Notes: generated by a model from the sequence alone, not told the origin. Shown: positions 18,487 through 27,946, counted from the stretch's first letter. The stretch is DNA of 64,000 bases from Streptomyces lichenis (GCF_023218175.1 NZ_JALPTH010000006.1:1-64000), one strand, 5' to 3'. A program made the numbers and translations.

Positions 18487-18915
18487 TCAGGCGCTCAGTG
18501 CGGTCCGGCGCCGGTCGGGCTCGGCGCGGGCGGGGGCCCAGCAGCGGATGATGTCCCGGACCGAGACGATGCCGGCGGGTTCGTCGCCGTCGACCACGAT
18601 CAGATGGCGGAAGCCGCCGTGCGCCATCGCGGCGGCGGCCTGCTCCAGGGTCCAGCCGGGCGCCGCGAGGACCACGTTGTTGGTGGTGTGCGCGCCGACC
18701 GATTCCAGGTCGGGGTTCTGACCGGTGCCGACCGAGATGAGGATGTCCCGTTCGGTGAGTATGCCCAGGCCACTGGTGCCGGGGACGGTGGTGTCATGAT
18801 CGAGGACCAGGGCCGCGCCGACCCGGCGGGCCGCCATCAGGGTGGCGGCCTGGCGCAGGGTGTGGGCGGGGCCGACGGTCAGCACGATCGGGCTCATGGC
18901 GTCACGGACGAGCAT
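18487..18915 (-). CDS. Tandem CBS-domain protein
   Basis: This 142-residue protein consists of two CBS motifs in tandem (a Bateman module). The first is about residues 5-60 (RDAMSPIVLTVGPAHTLRQAATLM, GLGILTERDIL) and the second about 75-125 (TLEQAAAAMAHGGFRHLIVVDG, GIVSVRDII). Such modules bind adenosine nucleotides and report energy state, but without an effector domain the partner must be another protein. ATG at 18915 has AAGGAGG eleven bases upstream; a GTG four codons earlier overlaps that ribosome binding site and is therefore rejected. Confidence 0.88.
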   Translation of the reverse strand: MLVRDAMSPIVLTVGPAHTLRQAATLMAARRVGAALVLDHDTTVPGTSGLGILTERDILISVGTGQNPDLESVGAHTTNNVVLAAPGWTLEQAAAAMAHGGFRHLIVVDGDEPAGIVSVRDIIRCWAPARAEPDRRRTALSA

Positions 18916-19111
18916 GGATGGAACCACCTCCTTGGTGGACGGCCTCCCTCGGGAGAACTCCCCATGAGAAACCGTTCACAAGTTCACAAGTGGGGTCCCT
19001 CTCAGAGTGGCAGCCCGCGGCGGAGCCAACAAGGGGGAGCGCGGGGCGAACCGGGCGGCGGCGGAGGCCGGGCGTCGCGCACCCCGGCGCACACCCGCCA
19101 CCGCGACCCCG

Positions 19112-19924
19112 CTACTCGGCGGCCGACGCCCCGCGGTTCAGATACCCCAGCAGCTCCTCGTGGAGCAGCCCGTTGGAGGCGGCGGCGTTTCCGCTGTGCG
19201 GGCCCGGCTGCCCGTCCAGGCCGGTGAAGGCGCCGCCCGCCTCCTGCACCACGACCGCGGGCGCCGCCATGTCCCACAGCGACAGCTCCGGCTCGGCGGC
19301 CAGGTCGATCGCACCCTCGGCGACCATCATGTACGGCCAGAAGTCGCCGTAGCCGCGGGTGCGCCAGCAGGCCCGGGTGAGGTCCAGGAAGCCGTCCAGG
19401 CGGCCCTGCTCCTCCCAGCCGCTCAGCGAGGAGTACCCGAACGAGGCGTCCGACAGCTCCCCGACCTTCGACACATGGATACGGGACGCGGAGGTGAGGT
19501 TCCGGCCGGTGTACGCGCCGAGGTCCTTCGCCGCCCACCAGCGGCGGCCCAGCGCCGGGGCCGAGACCAGCCCCACCACCGGCTGGAAGCCCCCCGGACC
19601 GGCCTCCATCAGCGCGATCAGGGTCGCCCACACCGGCACCCCGCGCACGTAGTTCTTGGTGCCGTCGATCGGGTCGACCACCCAGCGGCGCGGGCCGGTG
19701 CCCTCCTGGCCGTACTCCTCACCGAGCACCGAGTCCCGGGGCCTCGCCCGCTTCAGCTGGCCCCGGATCAGCTCCTCCGCCGCCCGGTCGGCCTCGCTCA
19801 CCGGCGTCATGTCCGGCTTGGTCTCGACCTTCAGGTCCAGCGCCTTGAAGCGGTCCATGGTGGCGGCGTCGGCGGCGTCGGCCAGCACATGGGCGAGTCG
19901 GAGGTCATCGTGGTAGTCGGCCAT
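19112..19924 (-). CDS. hisN: Inositol-monophosphatase-family phosphatase, probable histidinol-phosphatase HisN
   Basis: This 270-residue Mg-dependent phosphatase of the IMPase fold shows all metal-site motifs: GEEYG with its Glu, WVVDPIDGTKNYVRG (DPxDGTxN) and WDMAAPAVVVQEAGG (WDxAA). In actinobacteria proteins with this sequence type serve as histidinol-phosphate phosphatase (HisN) in histidine synthesis, separate from the his operon. Inositol phosphatase activity cannot be excluded. The start MADYHDDLRLAHVLAD is chosen over an upstream ATG that adds 13 proline/glycine-rich residues. It follows the SMR gene on the same strand. Confidence 0.87.
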   Translation of the reverse strand: MADYHDDLRLAHVLADAADAATMDRFKALDLKVETKPDMTPVSEADRAAEELIRGQLKRARPRDSVLGEEYGQEGTGPRRWVVDPIDGTKNYVRGVPVWATLIALMEAGPGGFQPVVGLVSAPALGRRWWAAKDLGAYTGRNLTSASRIHVSKVGELSDASFGYSSLSGWEEQGRLDGFLDLTRACWRTRGYGDFWPYMMVAEGAIDLAAEPELSLWDMAAPAVVVQEAGGAFTGLDGQPGPHSGNAAASNGLLHEELLGYLNRGASAAE

Positions 19925-20003
19925 GTCTCCGACTCTAACCCCGGGCCCGGGGCGGACGATCACCCGTCCGGCGGACGGGATCCCGCACTCGGAGCGGAAG
20001 CGC

Positions 20004-20327
20004 TCAGTGCGAGGAGCCGGAGAGCTGGAGCCCGATCACGCCCAGGATGACCAGCGAGATGGAGATGATCTTCAACGTGGAGACCAGGTCGCCGAGGAAG
20101 AGCATCCCGTAGATCGCGGTGCCCGCCGCGCCGATGCCGGTCCACACCGCGTACGCCGGACCGATGTCCAGCTTCCGCAGCGACAGCGTCAGCAGCCCGA
20201 AGCTGCCCAGCGCGAACGCGGCGAACGCCACCGTGGGCCAGAGCCGGGTGAACCCCTGCGACAGCTTCAGGCAGACCGCGAACCCGGTCTCCAGCAGCCC
20301 GGCGGCGATCACCAGCAGCCACGCCAT
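20004..20327 (-). CDS. Small multidrug resistance (SMR) family transporter, SugE/Gdx-like
   Basis: This 107-residue protein has four membrane helices. The essential Glu is in the first (MAWLLVIAAGLLETGFAVCLK), which every SMR transporter uses to couple proton entry to substrate export. The start is closer to SugE/Gdx guanidinium exporters than to EmrE, including LK after helix 1 and GF-RLWP in the first loop. Guanidinium or quaternary ammonium export is therefore possible but unproven. No paired second SMR gene is present, so it would act as a homodimer. GGGAGG lies nine bases before the ATG. No guanidine riboswitch could be recognised in the 130 bases upstream. Confidence 0.87.
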   Translation of the reverse strand: MAWLLVIAAGLLETGFAVCLKLSQGFTRLWPTVAFAAFALGSFGLLTLSLRKLDIGPAYAVWTGIGAAGTAIYGMLFLGDLVSTLKIISISLVILGVIGLQLSGSSH

Positions 20328-20460
20328 CGTGCGTACCTCCCGCGTCCCGCGACGGTCGTCGTGGCAGCGAGTATGCACACAGCCCCCCGGCCTCCCGGCG
20401 GACGTGCGGCCGTCGGCCGATCTCGCGTCGCACCCGGCGGCGGTACGGGCGATGGCCGCC

Positions 20461-21471
20461 TCAGTCGCCCTCGCGCCGCTCGCGGGTGGCCAGCAGCCGG
20501 CGCAGCGACTCCAGCCGGGCCGGGTCCGCGTGCCCCTCCGCCACATAGGCGTCCAGCGCGCAGTCCGGCTCGTCGTGGCCGCAGGCCCGGGGGCAGTTCT
20601 CGGTGCCCGGCACCAGATCGGGGAAGGCGAGGATCACCCGGGACGGGTCCACATGGTGCAGCCCGAAGGACCGCACCCCCGGGGTGTCGATCACCCAGCC
20701 GTCCGCCCCGGCCAGCGGCAGCGCCAGCGCCGAGGTGGTGGTGTGCCGGCCGCGCCCGGTGACCGCGTTGACCTGCCCGGTCACCCGCCGCCGCTCCTCG
20801 CCCACCAGCGCGTTGACCAGGGTGGTCTTGCCGACGCCCGAGTGGCCGACGAAGGCGGTGGTCCGCCCGGCCAGCTGCTCGCGCACCCGGTCGGCGCCGT
20901 CCCCCTCGTACAGCTCCTCCCGGCTGGTGACGACATACGGGATGTCCAGCGCCCCGTACATCGCCAGCAGCTCCTTGGGCGAGGCCAGATCGGACTTGGT
21001 GAGCACCAGCAGCGGCTCCAGACCGCCGTCGTACGCGGCCACCAGGCAGCGGTCGATCATCCGCGGCCGCGGCTCGGGGTCGGCCAGCGCGGTGACCACC
21101 GCCAGCTGGTCGGCGTTGGCGACCACCACCCGCTCGTACGGGTCGTCGTCGTCCGCGGTGCGGCGCAGCACCGACTCCCGCTCGCCGATCCGGACGATCC
21201 GGGCCAGGGTGTCCTTCTTCCCGGACATGTCCCCGACCAGGGACACCCGGTCGCCGACCACCGCCGCCTTGCGGCCCAGCTCACGGGCCTTCATCGCCAG
21301 CACCGTGCGCCCGTCGACCAGGCAGGTCAGCCGGCCCCGGTCCACGGTGAGGACCATGCCCTCGGCGGCGTCCTCGTGCTTGGGCCGGATGCTGGTACGC
21401 GGCCGGTTGCCCTTGCGGTTGGGGCGGGAGCGGATGTCGTCCTCGTCGGTGTGCTTGCCGTAGCGCCGCAT
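20461..21471 (-). CDS. rsgA: Ribosome small-subunit-dependent GTPase RsgA
   Basis: This 336-residue circularly permuted GTPase helps the late maturation of the 30S subunit. In order it has a basic N-terminal tail and an OB-fold (residues 35-110). The G4 motif LTKSDL comes before the G1 P-loop GHSGVGKTTLVN, and G3 DTPG follows; the order G4-G1-G3 is the hallmark of the family. The C-terminal zinc knuckle is CPRACGHDEPDC. It starts at the ATG MRRYGKHTDEDD, 12 bases after the aroA stop, so aroA and rsgA form an operon, as in other streptomycetes. Confidence 0.95.
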   Translation of the reverse strand: MRRYGKHTDEDDIRSRPNRKGNRPRTSIRPKHEDAAEGMVLTVDRGRLTCLVDGRTVLAMKARELGRKAAVVGDRVSLVGDMSGKKDTLARIVRIGERESVLRRTADDDDPYERVVVANADQLAVVTALADPEPRPRMIDRCLVAAYDGGLEPLLVLTKSDLASPKELLAMYGALDIPYVVTSREELYEGDGADRVREQLAGRTTAFVGHSGVGKTTLVNALVGEERRRVTGQVNAVTGRGRHTTTSALALPLAGADGWVIDTPGVRSFGLHHVDPSRVILAFPDLVPGTENCPRACGHDEPDCALDAYVAEGHADPARLESLRRLLATRERREGD

Positions 21472-21483
21472 CGTCGTCAGGCC

Positions 21484-22827
21484 CTACGCATTCCGGTCCG
21501 CTCCCACGGGCTCCAGTCCGAGCATCCCGGTCCACATGGCCGGGAAGTCCGGCAGGGTCTTCGCGGTGGTCGCCACGTTCTCGATCTCCACACCCGGCAC
21601 CGCCAGGCCGATCACCGCGCCCGCGGTCGCCATCCGGTGGTCGTCATAGGTGTGGAACACCCCGCCGCGCAGCGGACGCGGCCGGATGGCCAGCCCGTCG
21701 GCGGTCTCGGTGACATCGCCGCCCAGGCCGTTGATCTCCTTGGTCAGCGCGGCCAGCCGGTCCGTCTCGTGCAGCCGCAGATGCGCCACCCCGCGCAGCA
21801 CCGACGGCGAGTCCGCCAGCGCGGCCACCGCGGCGATCCCCGGGGTCAGCTCGCCGACCTCGCCGAGGTCCACGTCGATGCCGTGGATCGCGCCCGTACC
21901 GGAGAAGACCAGGCCCTGCTCGGTCAGCTCGCAGGAACCGCCCATCGCGGTGAAGATCTCCCGCAGCGCGTCACCGGGCTGGGTGGTCCGCTCCGGCCAG
22001 TCCGGGATCACCACCCGGCCGCCGGTGACCAGCGCCGCCGCCAGGAAGGGCTGCGCGTTGGACAGGTCCGGCTCCACTGTGAGGTCCCGGCCCAGCAGCG
22101 CCGACGGGGACACCCGCCACACATCCGGCTCGCCGCCCGTCTCCGGCTCGTCCACCTGCGCGCCGACCGCCCGCAGCATGTCCACCGTCATCCGGATGTG
22201 CGGCATCGACGGCAGCCGCGAACCGGTGTGCCGCACCTCCACGCCCTGGTTGAACCGGGGCGCCGACAGCAGCAGCGCGCTGACGAACTGCGAGGACGAG
22301 GAGGCGTCGATCTCCACCGGGCCGCCCTCCAGCGCCCCGGCGCCGTGCACCGTCAGCGGCAGCGCGCCGCGCCCCTCGTCGTCGATCCGGGCGCCCAGCG
22401 CGCGCAGCGCGTCGATCACCCCGTGCAGCGGGCGCTCGTAGGAGCGCGGGTCGCCGTCGAAGCGGACCTCGCCGTCGGCCAGCGCGGCCACCGGCGGCAG
22501 GAAGCGCATCACGGTGCCCGCGTTGCCGACGTCCACCGCCGCCGGGCCGTGCAGCCGCGCCGGGATGACCCGCCAGGCCTCACCGGTGCCGTCCGGGCCG
22601 ACGCCCTCCTCGATGCCCACGCCCAGGGTGCGCAGCGCCTGGGCCATCAGCAGGGTGTCCCGGGAGCGCAGCGGGCGGCGCAGCCAGCCCGGCTCGGAGG
22701 CGAGCGCGGCCAGCACCAGCGCGCGGTTGGTGACCGATTTCGAACCGGGCACGGTGACGGTCGCGTCGACGGCTCCGCTCGCGTGCGGGGCGGTCCAGAG
22801 ATCAAGGTGGGCGGGGGTGTCGGCCAT
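21484..22827 (-). CDS. aroA: 3-phosphoshikimate 1-carboxyvinyltransferase (EPSP synthase)
   Basis: This 447-residue enzyme joins phosphoenolpyruvate to shikimate-3-phosphate in aromatic amino-acid synthesis. Landmarks are the phosphate-binding [17 protein letters not shown] at residues 27-43, the glycine loop [12 protein letters not shown], and the C-terminal [18 protein letters not shown] and [14 protein letters not shown]. Length is normal. The ATG gives [14 protein letters not shown]. The gene is the first of a probable aroA-rsgA pair and lies 83 bases downstream of the M50-like gene on the same strand. Confidence 0.95.
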   Translation of the reverse strand: MADTPAHLDLWTAPHASGAVDATVTVPGSKSVTNRALVLAALASEPGWLRRPLRSRDTLLMAQALRTLGVGIEEGVGPDGTGEAWRVIPARLHGPAAVDVGNAGTVMRFLPPVAALADGEVRFDGDPRSYERPLHGVIDALRALGARIDDEGRGALPLTVHGAGALEGGPVEIDASSSSQFVSALLLSAPRFNQGVEVRHTGSRLPSMPHIRMTVDMLRAVGAQVDEPETGGEPDVWRVSPSALLGRDLTVEPDLSNAQPFLAAALVTGGRVVIPDWPERTTQPGDALREIFTAMGGSCELTEQGLVFSGTGAIHGIDVDLGEVGELTPGIAAVAALADSPSVLRGVAHLRLHETDRLAALTKEINGLGGDVTETADGLAIRPRPLRGGVFHTYDDHRMATAGAVIGLAVPGVEIENVATTAKTLPDFPAMWTGMLGLEPVGADRNA

Positions 22828-22910
22828 GCCCCTCACTTTAGTCGGGCGCCGGGGGGCGGGCGGAGCCCGGACCGACTGGTGAGAAGGGCCGACGATCGCG
22901 GGTTGCGGCC

Positions 22911-23663
22911 CTACAGGCCGAGCAGCCAGCGCCCGCCGCCGATCAGCGAGCAGAGCGACACCGTGTGGAAGAGGAACAGCCACATCGCCCCCGGGACGTG
23001 CGTCAGCCGCGCCAGCTGGTCGGCGTCCGAGTCCGGCGCCCCGCCGTGCCGCCGCTTCCGCTGGAGCTCGAACACCGGCCGCACCCCGCCCAGCAGCAGG
23101 AACCACACCGCCGCGTACGCGAACGCCGACTGCACCTGCGGGGTGGTCAGCCAGGACACCAGCACGAACGCCCCGCCGGTCAGCACCACGGTGAGCATCC
23201 CGTAGGCGTTGCGGACCATCACCAGCAGCGCCAGCAACAGCGCGGTGGCCACCCACAGCAGCAGGGTGATCCGGTGCGCGGCCAGCAGCCAGGCGCCGCC
23301 GAGGCCCAGCAGCGAGGGCGCCGTGTAGCCGGCCGCCGCGGTCAGCACCATGCCCAGACCGGTCGGCTTGCCCCGGCTCACCGTCAGCCCGCTGGTGTCC
23401 GAGTGCAGCCGGATGCCGTCCAGCCGCCGCCCGGTGACCACCGCGAGCAGCCCGTGGCCGCCCTCATGGGCGATGGTGATCGCGTTGCGGGAGATCCGCC
23501 ACAGCGCCCACGGCCCCACCGCCACCAGCGAGGCCACCCCGGTGGCGATCACCAGCCACAGGTCGGGGGCGGGCTGGAGCCCGGACAGCCGCTCCCACAG
23601 CGAGCCGGGGTCGAAGCCGTCCGGGGCGGCGGCGGTCGGATGCGCAGACGTGTACGGGCTCAT
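22911..23663 (-). CDS. M50-family-like integral membrane metallopeptidase
   Basis: This 250-residue protein has about six membrane helices and the zinc motif [16 protein letters not shown] (HExxH as HEGGH) between helices one and two. This fits the M50B-like site-2 protease-related family in which the second His/Asp site is reduced. The conserved [14 protein letters not shown] block follows. Such actinobacterial proteins have no known substrate. The ATG at 23663 begins [16 protein letters not shown]. It is divergent from the SRAP gene and upstream of aroA on the same strand. Confidence 0.85.
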   Translation of the reverse strand: MSPYTSAHPTAAAPDGFDPGSLWERLSGLQPAPDLWLVIATGVASLVAVGPWALWRISRNAITIAHEGGHGLLAVVTGRRLDGIRLHSDTSGLTVSRGKPTGLGMVLTAAAGYTAPSLLGLGGAWLLAAHRITLLLWVATALLLALLVMVRNAYGMLTVVLTGGAFVLVSWLTTPQVQSAFAYAAVWFLLLGGVRPVFELQRKRRHGGAPDSDADQLARLTHVPGAMWLFLFHTVSLCSLIGGGRWLLGL

Positions 23664-23810
23664 ACAGGGGACGACTCCTCGCGGTGGCCGGGGGGTTCCC
23701 GCATACGCGTGACGGGTGCGGGGGACCACACTCTCACCCGTACGGGCGTAGGGGCGGAGGCCCGGCCCCGTACGCTCGAAGGGCGACGACACGGAGGGGT
23801 GGAGAGCGGG

Positions 23811-24626
23811 ATGTGCGGACGGTACGCGGCGAGCCGCAAGCCCGAGGACCTGGCGGGGGTCTTCGAGGTGGAGAAGTGGGAGCCCGAGGAGACCCTGGCG
23901 CCCGACTACAACGTGGCCCCCACCAAGGAGGTCTACGCCGTCCTGGAGCGCCCGGTGAAGGGCGCCGAGGACAGGAGCCCGGTCCGCCAGCTGCGCACCC
24001 TGAAGTGGGGCCTGGTCCCCTCCTGGTCCAAGACCCCCGAGGGCGCCGCCCGCCTGATCAACGCCCGGGCCGAGACGGTGCATGAGAAGCCCTCCTACCG
24101 GCGGGCCTTCGCCGAGCGCCGCTGCCTGCTGCCCGCCGACGGCTACTACGAGTGGGTCACCGGCACCCAGGAGCGCGAGCTGGAGGTGGAGGGCAGGAAG
24201 AAGCGGCCCCGCAAGCAGCCCTACTTCGTCACCCCCGCCGACGGCTCGGTGCTGGCGCTGGCCGGGCTGTACGAGTTCTGGCGCGACCGCACCCTGCCCG
24301 ACGACCACCCCAGCGCCTGGTGGGTGACCTGCTCGGTGATCACCACCGAGGCGGAGACCGGCCCGCTGGGGGTCGCCCCCGCCGAGGGCCCGCGCTCGCT
24401 GGCCGACATCCACCCCCGGATGCCGCTGATGCTCACCCCCGACCGCTGGGACGCCTGGCTCGACCCCTCGCGCACCGGCGGCGAGGAGCTGCGCGAACTG
24501 CTCAGCCCGCCGCCCGAGGGCCTGATGCGCGCCTACCCGGTCACCACCGCCGTCAGCAACGTCCGCAACAACGGCCCCGAGCTGCTGGAGGAGCTGCCCG
24601 CCCCGGAGGAGCAGACCCTCTTCTGA
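23811..24626 (+). CDS. SRAP-domain (HMCES/YedK-type) abasic-site protein
   Basis: This 271-residue protein begins MCGRYA. The catalytic Cys2 is exposed after removal of Met and forms a thiazolidine crosslink with abasic sites in single-stranded DNA, protecting forks. Other conserved elements are YNVAPTKEVYAV, WGLVPSW, LINARAETVHEKPSYRRAF, RCLLPADGYYEW and the late IHPRMPLML with its active-site His. The length is slightly over the usual 220-240 because of a basic insert near residue 125 (ELEVEGRKKRPRKQP). It stands alone upstream of a hydrolase gene. Confidence 0.95.
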   Translation: MCGRYAASRKPEDLAGVFEVEKWEPEETLAPDYNVAPTKEVYAVLERPVKGAEDRSPVRQLRTLKWGLVPSWSKTPEGAARLINARAETVHEKPSYRRAFAERRCLLPADGYYEWVTGTQERELEVEGRKKRPRKQPYFVTPADGSVLALAGLYEFWRDRTLPDDHPSAWWVTCSVITTEAETGPLGVAPAEGPRSLADIHPRMPLMLTPDRWDAWLDPSRTGGEELRELLSPPPEGLMRAYPVTTAVSNVRNNGPELLEELPAPEEQTLF

Positions 24627-24665
24627 ATCCCGCCTCCCCGCAGTCCGGCGGTGCAGGATGGCCGG

Positions 24666-25316
24666 ATGAGCACGACACCTCCGCCCCGCACCGAGACCGT
24701 CCCCACCGGGGGCGGTGACGCCCGGATCACCTGGTACGAGGCCCCCGGCGCCGCGCTGGTCCTCGCCCTCGGGCACGGCGCGGGCGGCGGCGTCGAGGCG
24801 CGGGACCTGGTGGCGCTGGCCGCCGCGCTGCCCGCCGCCGGGGTGAGCGTCGCCCTGGTGGAGCAGCCCTGGCGGGTCGCCGGGAGGAAGCTCGCCCCGG
24901 CGCCCAAGCGGCTCGACGAGGCCTGGCGGGACCTGTGGCCCGCGCTGCGGGCGGCCGGGCGCCCGGTGGTGGCCGGCGGACGCAGCGCCGGGGCCCGGGT
25001 CGTCTGCCGTACCGCGCACGAGCTGGGCGCCCACGCGGTGCTCGCGCTCTCCTTCCCGCTCCACCCGCCGGGCCGCCCGGGAAGCAGCCGGGCCGCCGAG
25101 CTGCTCGGCGCCGGCGGCGGGGTGCCGGTGCTGGTGGTGCAGGGCGCGGCGGACCCGTTCGGCCGCCCGGCGGAGTTCCCCGAGGGCGGCCATGAGCTGG
25201 TGGAGGTGCCCTACGCGGACCACGGCTTCGCGGTGCCCAAGCGGGCGCCGGTCGGTCAGGACCAGGCCCTGGCCGTGATCACCGGGCGGGTGGCGGAGTG
25301 GGTGGGCGGCCTGTGA
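24666..25316 (+). CDS. Alpha/beta hydrolase, dienelactone-hydrolase-like
   Basis: This 216-residue protein of the alpha/beta hydrolase fold resembles the TEX30/KANSL3-type group. The nucleophile elbow is GGRSAGARV (GxSxG), the acid lies in GAADPFGRP, and the His in YADHGFAVP. All catalytic residues are present, so it is likely an active esterase or related hydrolase with an unknown small substrate. It is cytosolic with no signal peptide. The ATG at 24666 is 39 bases after the SRAP stop. The sigR promoter begins only 13 bases after its stop codon. Confidence 0.85.
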   Translation: MSTTPPPRTETVPTGGGDARITWYEAPGAALVLALGHGAGGGVEARDLVALAAALPAAGVSVALVEQPWRVAGRKLAPAPKRLDEAWRDLWPALRAAGRPVVAGGRSAGARVVCRTAHELGAHAVLALSFPLHPPGRPGSSRAAELLGAGGGVPVLVVQGAADPFGRPAEFPEGGHELVEVPYADHGFAVPKRAPVGQDQALAVITGRVAEWVGGL

Positions 25317-25328
25317 CCGCCCTCGCGG

Positions 25329-25354
25329 GGAATGCCGACAGCAGGCGAGGTGTT
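25329..25354 (+). promoter_or_regulatory. SigR-dependent autoregulatory promoter (sigRp2)
   Basis: GGAAT (25329-25333), exactly 18 bases, then GTT (25352-25354) match the SigR consensus GGAAT-N18-GTT. It would start a transcript about 60 bases before the long sigR start codon, giving positive autoregulation after thiol oxidation. Confidence 0.9.
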
Positions 25355-25426
25355 GACGGGGACGTCGGTGCGCGGGGGCGCCGGCCGCCGTAGCAGACAC
25401 ACCACCAGGAGTAGGGAGTCCGACGC

Positions 25427-26272
25427 ATGGGTTCGACCATCTGCCCGAGTCGCCCGGAGGCCGCCGCGGACGCGGTCCGGGTGGTGCTGCCCTCGGCGCG
25501 CACCGCGCCCGGCCGCACGCCGGGCGGAGCGAATCGGAAAGGACGGTCGGCGGAAGGTCGACTATTCTCCGATTCGAGCGGGTCCGCACCGGGTCTCGCC
25601 ACCGCAGCGCTGGAGGAGGTGGGTCCGGTCACTGGGACCGACACGGGGACCGACGGCGGCCACGAGGAGACCGCGGCCGAGCGCAACGCGCGCTTCGAGC
25701 GGGACGCCCTGGAGTACCTGGACCAGATGTACTCCGCGGCGCTGCGCATGACGCGCAACCCGGCCGACGCCGAGGACCTGGTGCAGGAGACCTACGCCAA
25801 GGCGTACGGCTCGTTCCACCAGTTCCGTGAGGGCACCAACCTCAAGGCCTGGCTGTACCGCATCCTCACCAACACCTTCATCAACTCGTACCGCAAGAAG
25901 CAGCGGGAACCGCAGCGCAGCGCGGCCGAGGAGATCGAGGACTGGCAGCTCGCCCGTGCCGAGTCGCATATGTCGACCGGACTGCGGTCCGCCGAGTCCC
26001 AGGCGCTGGACCACCTGCCGGACTCCGATGTGAAGTCGGCCCTCCAGGCCATCCCGGAGGAGTTCCGGATCGCGGTCTACCTCGCCGATGTCGAGGGCTT
26101 CGCCTACAAGGAGATCGCGGACATCATGGGGACCCCCATCGGCACCGTGATGTCCCGACTGCACCGCGGACGGCGCCAGCTGCGCGGAATGCTGGAGGAC
26201 TACGCCCGTGAGCGCGGGCTGGTGCCCGCCGGCGCCGGGGAGTCGAACGACCGGAAGGGCTCGGGCTCATGA
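25427..26272 (+). CDS. sigR: ECF sigma factor SigR (thiol-oxidative stress), long isoform
   Basis: SigR directs transcription of thioredoxin and mycothiol genes when disulfide stress inactivates RsrA. The ATG at 25427 has GGGAG nine bases upstream and gives 281 residues, of which the first 64 are a basic, disordered extension. The internal GTG at 25619 ([14 protein letters not shown]) with GGAGGAG just upstream gives the standard 217-residue form. Region 2 runs from [24 protein letters not shown] and region 4 from [19 protein letters not shown] through [14 protein letters not shown]. In S. coelicolor a similar extension makes an unstable isoform from the induced promoter. The stop overlaps the rsrA start as ATGA. 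Confidence 0.95.
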   Translation: MGSTICPSRPEAAADAVRVVLPSARTAPGRTPGGANRKGRSAEGRLFSDSSGSAPGLATAALEEVGPVTGTDTGTDGGHEETAAERNARFERDALEYLDQMYSAALRMTRNPADAEDLVQETYAKAYGSFHQFREGTNLKAWLYRILTNTFINSYRKKQREPQRSAAEEIEDWQLARAESHMSTGLRSAESQALDHLPDSDVKSALQAIPEEFRIAVYLADVEGFAYKEIADIMGTPIGTVMSRLHRGRRQLRGMLEDYARERGLVPAGAGESNDRKGSGS

Positions 26273-26568
26273 GCTGCGGAGAGCCGCACGAGACGGAGTG
26301 CTCCGAGATCCTGGACCACCTGTACGAGTTCCTCGACCGCGAGATGCCCGACAGCGACTGCACCAAGTTCGAGGTGCACTTCGGGGAGTGCTCGCCGTGC
26401 CTGGAGAAGTACGGGCTGGAGCAGGCGGTGAAGAAGCTGGTCAAGCGGTGCTGCGGCCATGACGACGTGCCGAGCGACCTGCGGGCCAAGGTCATGGGCC
26501 GGATCGAGCTGATCCGCGCCGGGGAGCCGGTGCCGGACCACGAGATCTCGCCCACCACCCAGGAGTAG
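26269..26568 (+). CDS. rsrA: Zinc redox-sensitive anti-sigma factor RsrA
   Basis: This 99-residue anti-sigma factor binds SigR when reduced and zinc-loaded. Disulfide stress oxidises it, expels zinc and frees SigR. Every functional residue is present: Cys3, Cys11, His37, Cys41 and Cys44, with the ZAS motif HFGECSPC; further Cys at 31, 61 and 62 match the S. coelicolor protein. It overlaps sigR by four bases, so sigma and anti-sigma are translationally coupled. A 12-base stem-loop follows. Confidence 0.96.
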   Translation: MSCGEPHETECSEILDHLYEFLDREMPDSDCTKFEVHFGECSPCLEKYGLEQAVKKLVKRCCGHDDVPSDLRAKVMGRIELIRAGEPVPDHEISPTTQE

Positions 26569-26590
26569 GCCCCCCCGCACACGAGAGCCC

Positions 26591-26618
26591 GGCCCACCGC
26601 GCCGCCGCGCGGTGGGCC
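26591..26618. terminator. Bidirectional hairpin terminator
   Basis: A perfect 12-base stem (26591-26602 with 26607-26618) with a CGCC loop separates rsrA from the convergent GH64 gene. Confidence 0.8.
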
Positions 26619-26655
26619 GAGCCGTCTCGGGACGCCCGGATGGCTCCGGGACTGG

Positions 26656-27885
26656 TCAGTCGAGCGGGTCCAGGGTGACGTAGGCCTGCTGCGGGTTGCC
26701 GTCGTGCACCAGGGACTCGTGCGCGCCGACGTCGTCAAAGGCGAACGCGTACGCCTTGCCGTCGGCCATCCGGGAGTGGATCGCCTTGGCGTAGTGGTTG
26801 GTCGAGGCGTCCTGGTAGAAGCCGGCGGACGAGGAGTCGGGCTGGTTGGCGTTGGTCAGCAGCGTGGTGCGGTTGAAGCCCGCGCACAGGGTCCGCGAGA
26901 TCGGTCCGCGCACCTGGTCGTTGGGGGCGTCCAGCCGCTTGTAGCAGCCGAACACGCTGTCCGCGTCCGGCTTCTGGAACGAGGTGACCACCCGGCCGGA
27001 GCCGTCGGTGAAGTTCATGACCCCGCCGGAGACCCGGCCGAAGTACTTGGTGTCCGGCTGGTGGGCGAACGGGGTCACGGTGAGTGTGGAGCCGGCGTAC
27101 CTGCTCCACACCCGGTTGATGTAGTCGTCCATGACAGTGGCCGGCAGCGCGCCGGTGCCCACGCCGTGGCCGGGGGAGAGCACGCGGAGCACCGAGCCGT
27201 CCGGTCCGTTCTGGATCAGCCCGCCCCAGCCGCCCGGCTGGTTGCGCACCGCGTCGATCACCCCGCGGTAGCCGCCGGGCTTGAGGTGGCCGGTGGTGCG
27301 GACGGCCCCGTCGCCGCCCTTGACCCCGACCGCGTAGGGGGCGGAGAACATGTCGACCTGGGTGCTGTTGATCCACAGCCCGCCGTCGTTGAGCGTGTAC
27401 TCGGACCAGTTGAACAGGGTGTTCCGGTTGGGGTCGGAGGGGTTCTGCACGGCCGGCTGGACCAGCCCGCCGGTGGTGAGCCGGAAGTCCAGCTTCTTCC
27501 CGTACGAGAAGTAGACCCGGCCGGAGAACTTCGGCAGCCGGATGGTCACCGAGCCCCCGTTGGCGGGCCCGGCGATGGAGGCGTCCGGCGCCGGGGTGGG
27601 CGGGTTGCCGCCGGCCGGCCACGGGTGGAAGGTCCCGCCCGCGTCCGCCCAGCCCTGGCGCCCGCTGGCCAGGTCGGTGCCCAGGTTGTAGAGGTACACC
27701 GGCTGGCTGCGCCTGGAGTTGTTGGTGAAGGTGATCGGGATGGTGGCCGGGACGGCCTGGGCGGCGGCCTTGGCGGGCTCCTGGGCGGCGTCCGCCTTCT
27801 CGGCGAAGGTGCCGGTGGCGGTCAGCCCCGCGGCGCAGAGCGCCGCGGCGGCTGCGGAGAGAAGCAACTTCTTTGCTGATGGCAT
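26656..27885 (-). CDS. Secreted GH64 endo-beta-1,3-glucanase
   Basis: This 409-residue protein has a classic signal peptide (KKLLLSAAAAALCAAGLTA) with a likely cut after ADA near residue 34. It is followed by a single glycoside hydrolase family 64 domain of thaumatin-like fold. Segments supporting this are PITFTNNSRRSQPVYLYNLG, RVYFSYGKKLDFRL, NWSEYTLNDGGLWINSTQVD and the C-terminal YAFAFDDVGAHESLVHDG. GH64 enzymes release laminaripentaose from fungal and yeast wall beta-1,3-glucan. There is no carbohydrate-binding module. AGGAGG precedes the ATG closely. Twin palindromes upstream imply control by a LacI-type repressor. Confidence 0.93.
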   Translation of the reverse strand: MPSAKKLLLSAAAAALCAAGLTATGTFAEKADAAQEPAKAAAQAVPATIPITFTNNSRRSQPVYLYNLGTDLASGRQGWADAGGTFHPWPAGGNPPTPAPDASIAGPANGGSVTIRLPKFSGRVYFSYGKKLDFRLTTGGLVQPAVQNPSDPNRNTLFNWSEYTLNDGGLWINSTQVDMFSAPYAVGVKGGDGAVRTTGHLKPGGYRGVIDAVRNQPGGWGGLIQNGPDGSVLRVLSPGHGVGTGALPATVMDDYINRVWSRYAGSTLTVTPFAHQPDTKYFGRVSGGVMNFTDGSGRVVTSFQKPDADSVFGCYKRLDAPNDQVRGPISRTLCAGFNRTTLLTNANQPDSSSAGFYQDASTNHYAKAIHSRMADGKAYAFAFDDVGAHESLVHDGNPQQAYVTLDPLD

Positions 27886-27946
27886 GGGTTACCTCCTCGT
27901 CGGCATGACGAGGTCGTGGGGGGAGAGGCCCGCGCCGTGGGGAGAC

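Noticed and set aside
20328..20460. Possible guanidine (mini-ykkC) riboswitch before the SMR gene
   Set aside because: Some ACG-loop hairpins can be drawn, but not the paired stem-loops with the conserved loop sequence.
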